From contig JAFZDJ010000020.1 in the NCBI GenBank assembly GCA_017561265.1, positions 1-34,901 on the forward strand: a DNA stretch of 34,901 nucleotides. The letters run 5' to 3'. Origin of the DNA: Bacteroidales bacterium (lineage in GTDB: Bacteria > Bacteroidota > Bacteroidia > Bacteroidales > UBA932). Positions 1 through 6,640 of the stretch are shown here, one piece after another; the stretch's first letter is position 1, and each line of letters begins with the position of its first letter. The notes below the pieces were generated by a model. It did no database searches, was not told where the DNA came from, and worked only from the letters and a program-made list of their open reading frames with translations. Made by a program: the position numbers and the translations under genes.

Positions 1-19
1 AGACCACGCAGGAAACGTT

Positions 20-77
20 GGGAGGGTCCGGAGTGAGCGAAGCGAACGGAGTCCTCCGCAATCCCTATCATCCTCCC
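20..77. other. GC-rich non-coding sequence with imperfect dyads at the left edge
   Basis: No credible gene lies in the first 94 bases. The stretch contains GGGAGG (20-25) that can pair with CCTCCC (72-77), TCCG (27-30) that can pair with CGGA (47-50), and a direct repeat of CGGAGT (29-34 and 47-52). It is much more GC-rich than the AT-rich bases that follow. It may be the end of an intergenic palindromic repeat that continues outside the window, but one edge copy cannot establish this. Confidence 0.3.
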
Positions 78-94
78 GGTCAAATATATAAATG

Positions 95-144
95 AAAAAA
101 GAGTGACTAATCAGTCATAAATGACTTTTTAGTCACCCTCTTTT
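95..144 (-). terminator. Rho-independent terminator of tRNA-Ala
   Basis: Read on the minus strand, this begins five bases after the tRNA-Ala discriminator. Outer arms 97-110 and 129-144 pair through the shared TGACTAA/TTAGTCA core and an AAGAG/CTCTT base. An inner AGTCAT/ATGACT pair (113-118 and 121-126) extends the hairpin. A run of T on the minus strand follows (complement of the A run at 95-100). Confidence 0.8.
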
Positions 145-148
145 CTTG

Positions 149-222
149 TGGAGATAGTCGGAGTCGAACCGACGACCCCCTGCTTGCAAAGCAGGTGCTC
201 TAGCCAACTGAGCTATACCCCC
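149..222 (-). tRNA. tRNA-Ala (anticodon TGC)
   Basis: The minus strand folds as a standard cloverleaf. The acceptor arm pairs GGGGGTA with TATCTCC, allowing two G-U pairs. The anticodon stem CTGCT/AGCAG encloses the loop TTTGCAA, giving anticodon TGC. The T arm carries the loop TTCGACT. The discriminator is A and CCA is not encoded, since the next bases read CAA. In many bacteria this tRNA sits in the rRNA spacer; here it stands alone, with its own promoter-like sequence and terminator. Confidence 0.95.
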
Positions 223-234
223 TTAAAGCGGATG

Positions 235-265
235 CAAAGATGGTGATTATTTTTTAATCTGCAAA
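235..265 (-). promoter_or_regulatory. Probable promoter of tRNA-Ala
   Basis: On the minus strand TTTG (262-265) is followed after 19 nt by CATCTTTG (235-242). This is one base away from the Bacteroidota -7 box TAnnTTTG, at the usual distance from a -33 TTTG. It ends 12 nt before the tRNA. The -33 element lies inside the 3' end of the glycerate kinase gene, so the tRNA can be transcribed independently of that gene. Confidence 0.55.
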
Positions 266-1425
266 ATTTTTTCTTGGTTTTTGATGAAAATATTCAAAAA
301 ATAATCAGATATACTCTTGCGTATTCTTTCCTTAGCTACAGAGGGAATCATGGCGTATCTTAATTCTTCTGCATTTTCAGGTCTTTTACCAATAGGGATT
401 ATGGTCTGGAATCCTGATGGAACATCCTGGATATCTATGATTCCTCCTATTGCGATGACCGGAATGCCGTAGCGGGCAGCTCTCTCCGCTACTCCGGCAG
501 GTGCCTTCCCCATAAATGTTTGGTTATCTATCCTGCCCTCACCGGTAATTACAAGATCAGCATCTTCTATAAGACTGTCAAACCCTATGGTATCCAGTAT
601 CAGTTCGGATCCTCTTTTCAATTCAGCCCCAAGAAATACGTGCAGGGCGCCTCCAAGGCCTCCTGCTGCCCCCGACCCTTTTACAGATGAGATGTCTGAG
701 CCGAATGTCCTGTCTATCGCTTCAGAGAATCTCATCATTCCCGTTTCGAGCTCTTCTGTCATAAGTCTGTCAGCGCCTTTCTGAGCTGAAAACACATATG
801 AAGCGCCCTCTGGTCCGGTGAAAGTTGCGTCTACATCGCAAGCAACGACAAACTCGCACTCAAGGAGATCCTTTGCGACAAAGCTCATATCGATGCTGCA
901 GATCTGTCCTGCAAGTCTTCCATCAAGTCTCATGAGCTCATTACCGGTATTGTCATAAAATCTGACGCCGATTGCTTCAAGCATGCCGCTGCCTCCGTCG
1001 TTGGTCGCGCTTCCGCCCAGGCCTATTATGAATTTGCGGCATCCTCTTCCGAATGCATCCATTATCAACTCACCCGTTCCATATGAGGATGTGATAAGAG
1101 GATTACGCTCATTGTCCTTCAAGAGGGTAAGACCACTTGCTTTCGCCATTTCTATTATAGCTGTCCTCGTCCCGTTTTTCTCATGAATAAGATACTCGGC
1201 CGTAACGGTTCTTCCGATAGGGTCGTGCACTTCTGCATGCATTCTTTCTGCGGCCATATTGCCTTCAATAGCCGAAAGCATTCCTTCGCCTCCGTCAGCC
1301 ATGCATACCTTCAGAACTTTGCAATCAGGATATATGTCATGAATGCCGTTGCATGCAGCTTCCGCCACTTCCGCTGATGAAAGTGATCCCTTGAATGAAT
1401 CTGATGCTATTACGACCTTATGCAT
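247..1425 (-). CDS. glxK: Glycerate kinase (glycerate 2-kinase, GarK/GlxK family)
   Basis: ATP-dependent phosphorylation of D-glycerate to phosphoglycerate, feeding lower glycolysis. The 392-residue product has the typical family length. Its N-terminus contains the family signature SDSFKGSLSSAEVA and, soon after, the glycine-rich ADGGEGM. Further conserved blocks are IGLGGSATNDGG in the middle and TGEGRIDNQT with GKAPAGVA in the C-terminal third. The reading frame extends upstream only through a TTG codon that is itself part of the promoter -7 box, so the ATG at 1425 is chosen, giving an N-terminus that begins directly at the MHKVVIASDSF strand. The gene is monocistronic between tRNA-Glu upstream and tRNA-Ala downstream. 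The physiological source of glycerate is not evident here. Confidence 0.93.
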   Translation of the reverse strand: MHKVVIASDSFKGSLSSAEVAEAACNGIHDIYPDCKVLKVCMADGGEGMLSAIEGNMAAERMHAEVHDPIGRTVTAEYLIHEKNGTRTAIIEMAKASGLTLLKDNERNPLITSSYGTGELIMDAFGRGCRKFIIGLGGSATNDGGSGMLEAIGVRFYDNTGNELMRLDGRLAGQICSIDMSFVAKDLLECEFVVACDVDATFTGPEGASYVFSAQKGADRLMTEELETGMMRFSEAIDRTFGSDISSVKGSGAAGGLGGALHVFLGAELKRGSELILDTIGFDSLIEDADLVITGEGRIDNQTFMGKAPAGVAERAARYGIPVIAIGGIIDIQDVPSGFQTIIPIGKRPENAEELRYAMIPSVAKERIRKSISDYFLNIFIKNQEKILQIKK

Positions 1426-1443
1426 ATCCGATGAAATATGGTG

Positions 1444-1451
1444 CAAATATA
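1444..1451 (-). promoter_or_regulatory. Promoter -7 box of glycerate kinase gene
   Basis: The minus strand reads TATATTTG, an exact match to the Bacteroidota -7 consensus TAnnTTTG, 18 nt before the chosen ATG. I see no clear -33 TTTG at the right distance, because the upstream bases form the tRNA-Glu terminator. Confidence 0.6.
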
Positions 1452-1454
1452 AAC

Positions 1455-1482
1455 AAAAAAGGTCAGCATTTCTGCTGACCTT
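1455..1482 (-). terminator. Rho-independent terminator of tRNA-Glu
   Basis: A perfect eight-base-pair stem GGTCAGCA/TGCTGACC (1461-1468 and 1473-1480) encloses a four-base loop. On the minus strand it is followed by TTTTTT. The hairpin begins immediately after the encoded CCA of the tRNA. Confidence 0.9.
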
Positions 1483-1557
1483 TGGTAGTCGGTAGGGGAA
1501 TCGAACCCCTATTGCAAGATTGAGAATCTTGAGTACTAACCGTTATACGAACCGACC
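1483..1557 (-). tRNA. tRNA-Glu (anticodon CTC), CCA encoded
   Basis: The minus strand folds as a cloverleaf. The acceptor pairs GGTCGGT with ACCGACT, starting with a G-U pair. The anticodon stem CAAGA/TCTTG encloses TTCTCAA, giving anticodon CTC for codon GAG. The T stem is AGGGG/CCCCT. A discriminator A and an encoded CCA follow, unlike the tRNA-Ala in this window. CTC is often a secondary glutamate isoacceptor, so a TTC isoacceptor is expected elsewhere in the genome. Confidence 0.95.
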
Positions 1558-1585
1558 GTGATATTGTTCTTATCGTTTGGGATTG

Positions 1586-1616
1586 CAAAGGTACGCATTT
1601 TTTCTTTACTTCCAAA
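1586..1616 (-). promoter_or_regulatory. Promoter of tRNA-Glu
   Basis: On the minus strand TTTG (1613-1616), a 19-nt spacer and TACCTTTG (1586-1593) form a full match to the Bacteroidota -33/-7 consensus. The -7 box lies 28 nt before the tRNA 5' end. Confidence 0.75.
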
Positions 1617-1670
1617 TTTTTCTTTGACTATTTTGAATAAAAATGCGTTTTTCCTTCAAAAATCCTGATT

Positions 1671-2039
1671 TTACTTCAAAAATACAAAGAATACAGCCAG
1701 GATAAGGCAGAAAAAGGCCGCGAAATGATTCCATTGTAAAGTCTGACCTTTGAACATGACTGTGACAAGTACAGTAAATACTGTAAGAGAAATCACCTCC
1801 TGAATGATTTTAAGCTGCATTAGATTGAACGGACCGCCGTTTTCAACGAATCCGATCCTGTTTGCAGGAACTTGGGCGCAATATTCGAGAAATGCCACTC
1901 CCCATGAGAAGAGTATCACGAGGATCAGCGGCCAGCTTGATGATATCTTCATCTCCTGAAGCTTGAGGTGGCCGTACCATGCGAATGTCATGAATACATT
2001 TGATGCTATGAGAAGTAATATTGTCCAGACTGCTTTCAT
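1671..2039 (-). CDS. DUF486 (DMT-superfamily-like) four-helix membrane protein
   Basis: A 122-residue hydrophobic protein. Four membrane segments can be read at about residues 5-22, 36-52, 78-97 and 104-121. The N-terminal MTFAWYGHLK and the central FLEYCAQVPANRIG are hallmarks of the DUF486 family (COG3169), which is related to half-size drug/metabolite transporters. Such proteins presumably act as dimers in the inner membrane, but no substrate is established and none is suggested by the neighbours. The gene stands alone, divergent from glmM, with its own TAnnTTTG box. The ATG at 2039 is preceded directly by GGAG, too close for a normal Shine-Dalgarno. No strong terminator is visible downstream. 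Confidence 0.85.
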   Translation of the reverse strand: MKAVWTILLLIASNVFMTFAWYGHLKLQEMKISSSWPLILVILFSWGVAFLEYCAQVPANRIGFVENGGPFNLMQLKIIQEVISLTVFTVLVTVMFKGQTLQWNHFAAFFCLILAVFFVFLK

Positions 2040-2059
2040 CTCCGATAGTTTTGAGGGTG

Positions 2060-2067
2060 CAAAAGTA
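2060..2067 (-). promoter_or_regulatory. Promoter -7 box of the DUF486 gene
   Basis: The minus strand reads TACTTTTG, an exact TAnnTTTG match, 20 nt before the ATG. It faces away from the glmM promoter; the two -7 boxes are only 32 nt apart. No convincing -33 TTTG is seen. Confidence 0.55.
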
Positions 2068-2075
2068 ATATTTAA

Positions 2076-2107
2076 TTTGTAATTGCAGCCATAAAACTTT
2101 AAATTTG
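2076..2107 (+). promoter_or_regulatory. Promoter of glmM-DUF1343 operon
   Basis: TTTG (2076-2079), a 20-nt spacer and TAAATTTG (2100-2107) match the Bacteroidota promoter consensus fully. The chosen glmM ATG follows 22 nt later. Confidence 0.75.
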
Positions 2108-2129
2108 CGTGATTTAAAATGGAATGAAT

Positions 2130-3581
2130 ATGACACTGATCAAATCTATTTCCGGTATCCGTGGTACTATCGGAGGAAATCCGGGTGAGGCACTTACACC
2201 GCTTGATATCGTAAAGTTTACATTTGCATATTGTGAGAAGATGAAGGAACGCCGTCCTAAGCAGGATGGTGAAAGATATAAGGTTGTTGTCGGAAAAGAT
2301 GCGCGTCTTTCAGGAGATATGGTCGAGCAGCTGGTCTGCGGTACATTGATCTCATGCGGAGTGGACGTAGTAAAGGCTGGATTTGCTTCTACTCCGACAA
2401 CTGAAATGGCCGTTGTATTCGAAGAGGCTGACGGCGGTATCATTCTTACTGCATCACATAATCCTAAGCAGTGGAATGCCCTCAAGCTGCTTAATGAGAA
2501 GGGTGAGTTTCTCAATGCAGAGGAAGGAGCAGCTATTCTGGAGTGTGCAGAGAAGGAGGATTTCTCTTTTGCTGATGTAGACTCTCTTGGAGATATTGAA
2601 GAAAAGGATTTTACCGATCAGCATCTGGATGCAGTGCTTGCTCTGCCAGCAGTGGACGTGGAGGCTGTCAGAAATGCTCATTTCAAGGTTGCCCTTGATG
2701 CTGTAAATTCAGTCGGAGGTATAATCATGCCTCGTCTGCTCGAGCGTATGGGCGTCGAGTGTGTCTGCGTCAATTGTGAGCCTACAGGTGAATTCGCTCA
2801 TAATCCTGAGCCTCTTCCTGCCAATCTGGTCGAGCTCAGCGAGGCTGTAGTGGCAAACAAGGCGGATCTTGGAATTTCAGTAGACCCTGATGTCGACAGA
2901 CTTGCTCTCATCTGCGAAGACGGACAGCCTTTCGGTGAGGAATATACACTTGTAAGTGTGGCTGACTATCTTCTCGGCAGAGTCTATAATGAGGCTCTCG
3001 AGACAGGCAAGTCAATGGAGGAGATAGCTGCTCCATACCAGATGACGACTTCTTCAAACCTTTCGTCTTCACGTGCTCTTCGTGATGTGACCGAACAGTA
3101 TGGTGGCGAATATGCTGCTGCTGCTGTAGGCGAGGTCAATGTGACAACTAAGATGAAGGAATGCGGATGTCTCATCGGAGGTGAAGGAAACGGAGGCGTT
3201 ATCTATCCTGCACTTCATTATGGACGTGATGCCATGGTAGGTGTCGCCCTCTTCCTTACAAATCTTGCTTATAAGAAGATGACTGTTTCAGAGCTTCTTG
3301 CTACATATCCGAAATATGTCATTGCCAAGAACAAGATAGAACTTTCGGACTCTGCTCTTATCGACAGGATCCTTGATGCTGTCAAGACTGAATACGCATC
3401 TGAAGATATCAACACCATTGACGGTGTGAAGATTTCGTTCGAATCACGCAAGGAGTGGGTTCATCTGCGTCGCTCAAATACTGAGCCGATCATCCGCATC
3501 TATGCAGAGGCTGCTGATAAGGAAGCTGCCGATGCACTTGCGCAGCAGATTATTGAGATTGCTAAAAAAATCATAGGCTAG
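2130..3581 (+). CDS. glmM: Phosphoglucosamine mutase GlmM
   Basis: Interconverts glucosamine-6-phosphate and glucosamine-1-phosphate, on the path to UDP-GlcNAc for peptidoglycan and lipid A. It belongs to the alpha-D-phosphohexomutase superfamily. The phosphoserine loop TASHNP is near residues 107-112, with Ser109 as the catalytic phosphoserine. The metal-binding loop DPDVDR is near residue 253. The sugar-specificity loop GEGNGG is near residue 347. The phosphate-binding loop RRSNTEPIIRIY is in the last domain. At 483 residues it is slightly longer than typical proteobacterial GlmM, as in other Bacteroidota. An in-frame ATG six bases upstream (2124) is possible; 2130 is preferred because Bacteroidota homologues begin with MTLIKSISGIRGT. 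The stop codon shares its last base with the start of the next gene. Phosphomannomutase activity cannot be excluded by sequence alone. Confidence 0.9.
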   Translation: MTLIKSISGIRGTIGGNPGEALTPLDIVKFTFAYCEKMKERRPKQDGERYKVVVGKDARLSGDMVEQLVCGTLISCGVDVVKAGFASTPTTEMAVVFEEADGGIILTASHNPKQWNALKLLNEKGEFLNAEEGAAILECAEKEDFSFADVDSLGDIEEKDFTDQHLDAVLALPAVDVEAVRNAHFKVALDAVNSVGGIIMPRLLERMGVECVCVNCEPTGEFAHNPEPLPANLVELSEAVVANKADLGISVDPDVDRLALICEDGQPFGEEYTLVSVADYLLGRVYNEALETGKSMEEIAAPYQMTTSSNLSSSRALRDVTEQYGGEYAAAAVGEVNVTTKMKECGCLIGGEGNGGVIYPALHYGRDAMVGVALFLTNLAYKKMTVSELLATYPKYVIAKNKIELSDSALIDRILDAVKTEYASEDINTIDGVKISFESRKEWVHLRRSNTEPIIRIYAEAADKEAADALAQQIIEIAKKIIG

Positions 3582-4648
3582 TGTTTTCGTTCAGGACAAC
3601 ATCATTGGAGGAACAGCTTGACAAGGCTCTTCATGAGGGCAAGGTCGGCTGTTTCTGCACCCAGAACTGCTGGGACACACAGCGTGGGCGGTATATGTAT
3701 GATATCTTCCGCGAAAGGGGAAATCTTGCCTTGATATTTAATCCACGAGATACTGAACTTACCCCTCTCACCAATCATATCGAATTTTCCATTGATGATC
3801 TGAAGGGTCTCAATGCTGTGGTGGTGGAGATCCAGGATGTGGGAGCACGATACTTCAACTATACGAAGGATGTGTTCCGTCTCATGGATACATTGAAGTC
3901 GATGAAGGATGATGCACCTTCGATGTATGTGGTGGATCATAACAATCCTGCCGGAAGGATCGTAGAGGGTACCATGCCGTCTTCCATTATGGAGGCTAAT
4001 GTCCCAAAAGTGGCTCATCGTCATGGACTTACATTGGGAGAGCTCGCCAATCTGTATTACCATGAGATAGGTGCGAAGTTCGCACTTCATGTCATATCCG
4101 CCCTGGCTACGGATTCCAATCATCAGCTTATGCCGTGGACCATAGCTCCTGCGTCGGATATCCCCGGACTGTTCACATGCGATATGTACAGCGGAGGTGG
4201 ATTGTGGAACAATACAAACATAACTCCAGGTATAGGAACTGCTCGCCCATATGAGTATTTCGGTGCTCCGTTCATAAAGACAGGAGGACGTGATATAGTC
4301 CCTCTGGCCGAGGGCATCATGCTCCGCCCATGCTCCTTCACACCTTCGTGCGGAAGATATGAAGGTCAGAAATGCTTCGGATATCAGCTCATGAGGGAGC
4401 CGGGAATCGAATATCATTCTCTGATGCATACGCTGCAGATGATGCGTTTCTTCAACGATAATTATGAAGAATTCCGTCTGGAAGACGGTTTCGAGGCAAA
4501 ACTGTCCGACCAGGTCCTTCTGGATTATGTCAGTGGGGCAGTCTCATGGCAGGATGCAAGGGAGCATATAAAGGTTGAAGAGCAGAAATGGATCAGAAAA
4601 GCTAAGAAATTCATGCTTTATGATGATCAGCCTTATAGAATTAAGTAG
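3581..4648 (+). CDS. DUF1343 family protein, NamZ-like exo-N-acetylmuramidase fold, no signal peptide
   Basis: A 355-residue member of the DUF1343/YbbC family (PF07075), whose characterised member NamZ removes terminal MurNAc from peptidoglycan fragments. The family block EIQDVGARYFNY is near residues 82-93, followed by VVDHNNPAGR and a VEGTMP segment. The C-terminal half holds TPGIGTARPYEYFGAP and a conserved LRPCSFTPSCGRYEGQ-type strand. It lacks the secretion signal seen in many NamZ proteins, so a cytoplasmic role in wall-sugar recycling is inferred. The likely start is GTG at 3581, overlapping the glmM stop as TAGTG; the next ATG would remove about 38 conserved residues. Coupling to glmM suggests a shared role in amino-sugar metabolism. 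Enzymatic activity of this shorter form is not demonstrated. Confidence 0.8.
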   Translation: MFSFRTTSLEEQLDKALHEGKVGCFCTQNCWDTQRGRYMYDIFRERGNLALIFNPRDTELTPLTNHIEFSIDDLKGLNAVVVEIQDVGARYFNYTKDVFRLMDTLKSMKDDAPSMYVVDHNNPAGRIVEGTMPSSIMEANVPKVAHRHGLTLGELANLYYHEIGAKFALHVISALATDSNHQLMPWTIAPASDIPGLFTCDMYSGGGLWNNTNITPGIGTARPYEYFGAPFIKTGGRDIVPLAEGIMLRPCSFTPSCGRYEGQKCFGYQLMREPGIEYHSLMHTLQMMRFFNDNYEEFRLEDGFEAKLSDQVLLDYVSGAVSWQDAREHIKVEEQKWIRKAKKFMLYDDQPYRIK

Positions 4649-4654
4649 AAATTA

Positions 4655-4686
4655 TTTGGTTGTTAGAAATAAAAGTTGTACATTTG
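4655..4686 (+). promoter_or_regulatory. Promoter of rpmE2
   Basis: TTTG (4655-4658), a 20-nt spacer and TACATTTG (4679-4686) match the Bacteroidota consensus. The expected transcription start leaves a leader of about 30 nt that includes a perfect palindrome. Confidence 0.75.
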
Positions 4687-4696
4687 CGCCCGCAAA

Positions 4697-4710
4697 TTTA
4701 GTTAACTAAA
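4697..4710. promoter_or_regulatory. Perfect 14-bp palindrome in the L31 leader
   Basis: TTTAGTTAACTAAA reads identically on both strands and lies between the predicted transcription start and the rpmE2 ATG. It could be a protein-binding operator or a short leader hairpin (TTTAG/CTAAA). AT-rich palindromes can arise by chance, so the function is only a suggestion. Confidence 0.35.
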
Positions 4711-4724
4711 CAATTTATAACGTT

Positions 4725-4973
4725 ATGAAGAAAGGTATACATCCCGAAACCTACCGTCTTGTAGCTTTCAAGGATATGTCAAACGATCAGGTGTTCATCA
4801 CTCGCTCATGCGCGAACACCAAGGAGACAATCGAGATCGAGGGCGTTGAGTACCCTGTAGTAAAACTCGAGATCTCTAACACATCTCATCCATTCTACAC
4901 TGGTAAGATGAAGCTTGTTGATACAGCAGGTCGTGTTGATAAATTCTATCAGAGATACGCAAAGAAGAAGTAA
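4725..4973 (+). CDS. rpmE2: 50S ribosomal protein L31 type B
   Basis: An 82-residue large-subunit ribosomal protein. The N-terminal MKKGIHPETYRLVAFKDMS and the block TSHPFYTGKMKLVDTAGRVDKFYQRY are diagnostic of type B L31. The CxxC zinc-ribbon pairs of type A are absent; the only cysteine is in the RSCANTKET segment. In bacteria with both types this form is induced under zinc limitation, whereas many Bacteroidota carry only this type and use it constitutively. I see no recognisable Zur box; the leader palindrome is AT-only at its core. The gene is monocistronic, between its own promoter and a strong terminator. Confidence 0.97.
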   Translation: MKKGIHPETYRLVAFKDMSNDQVFITRSCANTKETIEIEGVEYPVVKLEISNTSHPFYTGKMKLVDTAGRVDKFYQRYAKKK

Positions 4974-4998
4974 TTCTTCCAAGACATACAGGTACAGA

Positions 4999-5031
4999 AC
5001 GATCCGCAGGATACTGCGGGTCGTTTTTTTT
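4999..5031 (+). terminator. Rho-independent terminator of rpmE2
   Basis: An 11-bp stem ACGATCCGCAG/CTGCGGGTCGT with one G-U pair and a GATA loop is followed by a run of eight T. The T run overlaps the stop codon of the converging pseudouridine synthase gene, so the two units end tail to tail. Confidence 0.92.
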
Positions 5032-6640
5032 ATATTTCTTTATGTGATGTCAGTGTGATGCTCTCTCCAGAATTCGGGTGTCTGAAGGTGATTGAACAGG
5101 CGTGAAGGAGCAGACGTGGAGCCTGTGATCCTCCGTAAAGCATATCTCCGACAATGGGCTTTCCCAGTCCAAGAATGTGGGCTGAATGTACACGCAGCTG
5201 GTGTGTACGTCCTGTGAGAGGGTAATAGGAAATCTTTGTCGTGCCATCCTCGTCGACGGATATTACTTCGTATTCTGTAATGGCCTCCTTGCCTTGCGAT
5301 ATGTCGACTTTCTGCCTTGGCCTTTCATCATAATCAGGGCTTAAAGGTAACTCTATCTTTCCTTTGTCTCCTATATTCAGGATCCTTCCTTCTGCTGATG
5401 AAGACAGTCTTGCATGATATGTCTTGCGGATGTTATGATTCTCGAACTGTTTCTGAAGATTGACAGCAGCTTCGGATGTCTTTGCGAAAAGAATTACTCC
5501 GGATGTGTCCATGTCGAGCCTGTGGACGGTATATAGATCAGCATACTTCTCCTTCAAGCTTTTGAATATGGATGTCCTTCCGTCAAGACCGGGCACCGAA
5601 GGTGTGCCGGACGGTTTTTCTGCTGCAACAACAGCCTCGTCTTCGTATAAGATTTCAACCTCTTCGGTGAGGTGATTGCTTTCTTCTGTTTCCAGTCCCT
5701 TCATCATGAATCCTAGCAACGGCCCGCATTTGCTTGTGCAGGATGGGTAGAAGTGTCCATGGGTGCGTACAGCTGTGGAAGGGGAGAGACCGTACCAGAA
5801 TTCTCCCATTGCAACGGGTTTGAGGCCGTTTCTATATGCATGTTCCAGAAGCTTCGGAGCTGCGCATTCACCGGTACCTCCAGGCGGAATGAGACCGCTT
5901 TCTGAGAAAATCTCCCATATGCTTTTTTTCTCACCCAGCGCATTATGCACGATGTAGCTTCCGAATATCCATTTCTGCAGCTGATCGGACATGGCAGCGC
6001 GTTGCTGCTTCATCTTCATGATATCTTCCTCAATGAGCCTTATCTGATCTTTGAGCAGCCTGATTTCTTCTTCCCATCTGATTTTCAACCTTTTCAGTTC
6101 CGCTTTTTCAAACTGGCTTTCGCGTATCAGTTCTGACAGTCTTGACGGATCCGAAACTTCGCTTCTTATCTGATTCCTTTCATGTCTGGAAATGGCCATG
6201 CGGGCTTTCAGATTGTCGATTTCCTGATCTCTTTTCATCTCCGAATCCTTCAGTGCAGCCTTGAGATTCTGCAGTTCAGCGCTGCTTTCCGCAGAGGTGA
6301 TCCTGTGGTTTATTTCAGTTATTTCAGCTTCTTTAATCTTGAAATGTCCGTCAGGATCGAGCAGGTCAAAGATCGGAGGGACAAAGCCATCTATCATGCT
6401 GCGTCCTCCGATATTACCGGAAAAAGCTGCCAGATAGCCATACCTGCCTTTTTCATCCGTTACGACCAGTATGCCTAGCATCTTTCCTTCAGCAAATTGA
6501 TGGGAAAGTTCTGCAGATCCTTCTATTTCTGACATTACTTCTTCTGCCGCATATCTGACCAGAGGGTGCGGGTAATAACGGAACGGATCTGTAAAACGTT
6601 CCGGAACAGGATCCGGGATATCTGAAGGGAAAAGATGCAT
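5030..6640 (-). CDS. RluA-family 23S/tRNA pseudouridine synthase with N-terminal coiled-coil extension
   Basis: Predicted to isomerise uridine to pseudouridine in structured RNA. The C-terminal ~200 residues form the RluA-type catalytic domain: AEKPSGTPSV, then HRLDMDTSG with the catalytic aspartate at about residue 376, and LTGRTHQLRVHSA near the end. The first ~330 residues are an extension found in Bacteroidota homologues. It has an N-terminal segment with FAEGKMLGILVV and YLAAFSGNIGG, then a highly charged heptad-like helix region at about residues 105-225, then a cysteine-containing linker (CTSKCGPLLGF). Total length is 536 residues, against 220-330 for E. coli RluA/C/D. The ATG at 6640 overlaps the nth stop as TGATG, indicating translational coupling; an 18-residue upstream extension is therefore rejected. 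The exact RNA target cannot be read from the sequence. Confidence 0.88.
   Translation of the reverse strand: MHLFPSDIPDPVPERFTDPFRYYPHPLVRYAAEEVMSEIEGSAELSHQFAEGKMLGILVVTDEKGRYGYLAAFSGNIGGRSMIDGFVPPIFDLLDPDGHFKIKEAEITEINHRITSAESSAELQNLKAALKDSEMKRDQEIDNLKARMAISRHERNQIRSEVSDPSRLSELIRESQFEKAELKRLKIRWEEEIRLLKDQIRLIEEDIMKMKQQRAAMSDQLQKWIFGSYIVHNALGEKKSIWEIFSESGLIPPGGTGECAAPKLLEHAYRNGLKPVAMGEFWYGLSPSTAVRTHGHFYPSCTSKCGPLLGFMMKGLETEESNHLTEEVEILYEDEAVVAAEKPSGTPSVPGLDGRTSIFKSLKEKYADLYTVHRLDMDTSGVILFAKTSEAAVNLQKQFENHNIRKTYHARLSSSAEGRILNIGDKGKIELPLSPDYDERPRQKVDISQGKEAITEYEVISVDEDGTTKISYYPLTGRTHQLRVHSAHILGLGKPIVGDMLYGGSQAPRLLLHACSITFRHPNSGESITLTSHKEI

Noticed and set aside
149..222. tRNA-Ala as part of an rRNA operon spacer
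   Set aside because: No 16S or 23S sequence flanks it; a terminator follows and a protein-coding gene precedes it.
3602..4429. Minus-strand 275-codon frame opposite the DUF1343 gene
   Set aside because: The plus-strand frame matches a known family along its whole length; the antisense product is rich in His, Ile and Cys with no recognisable motif.
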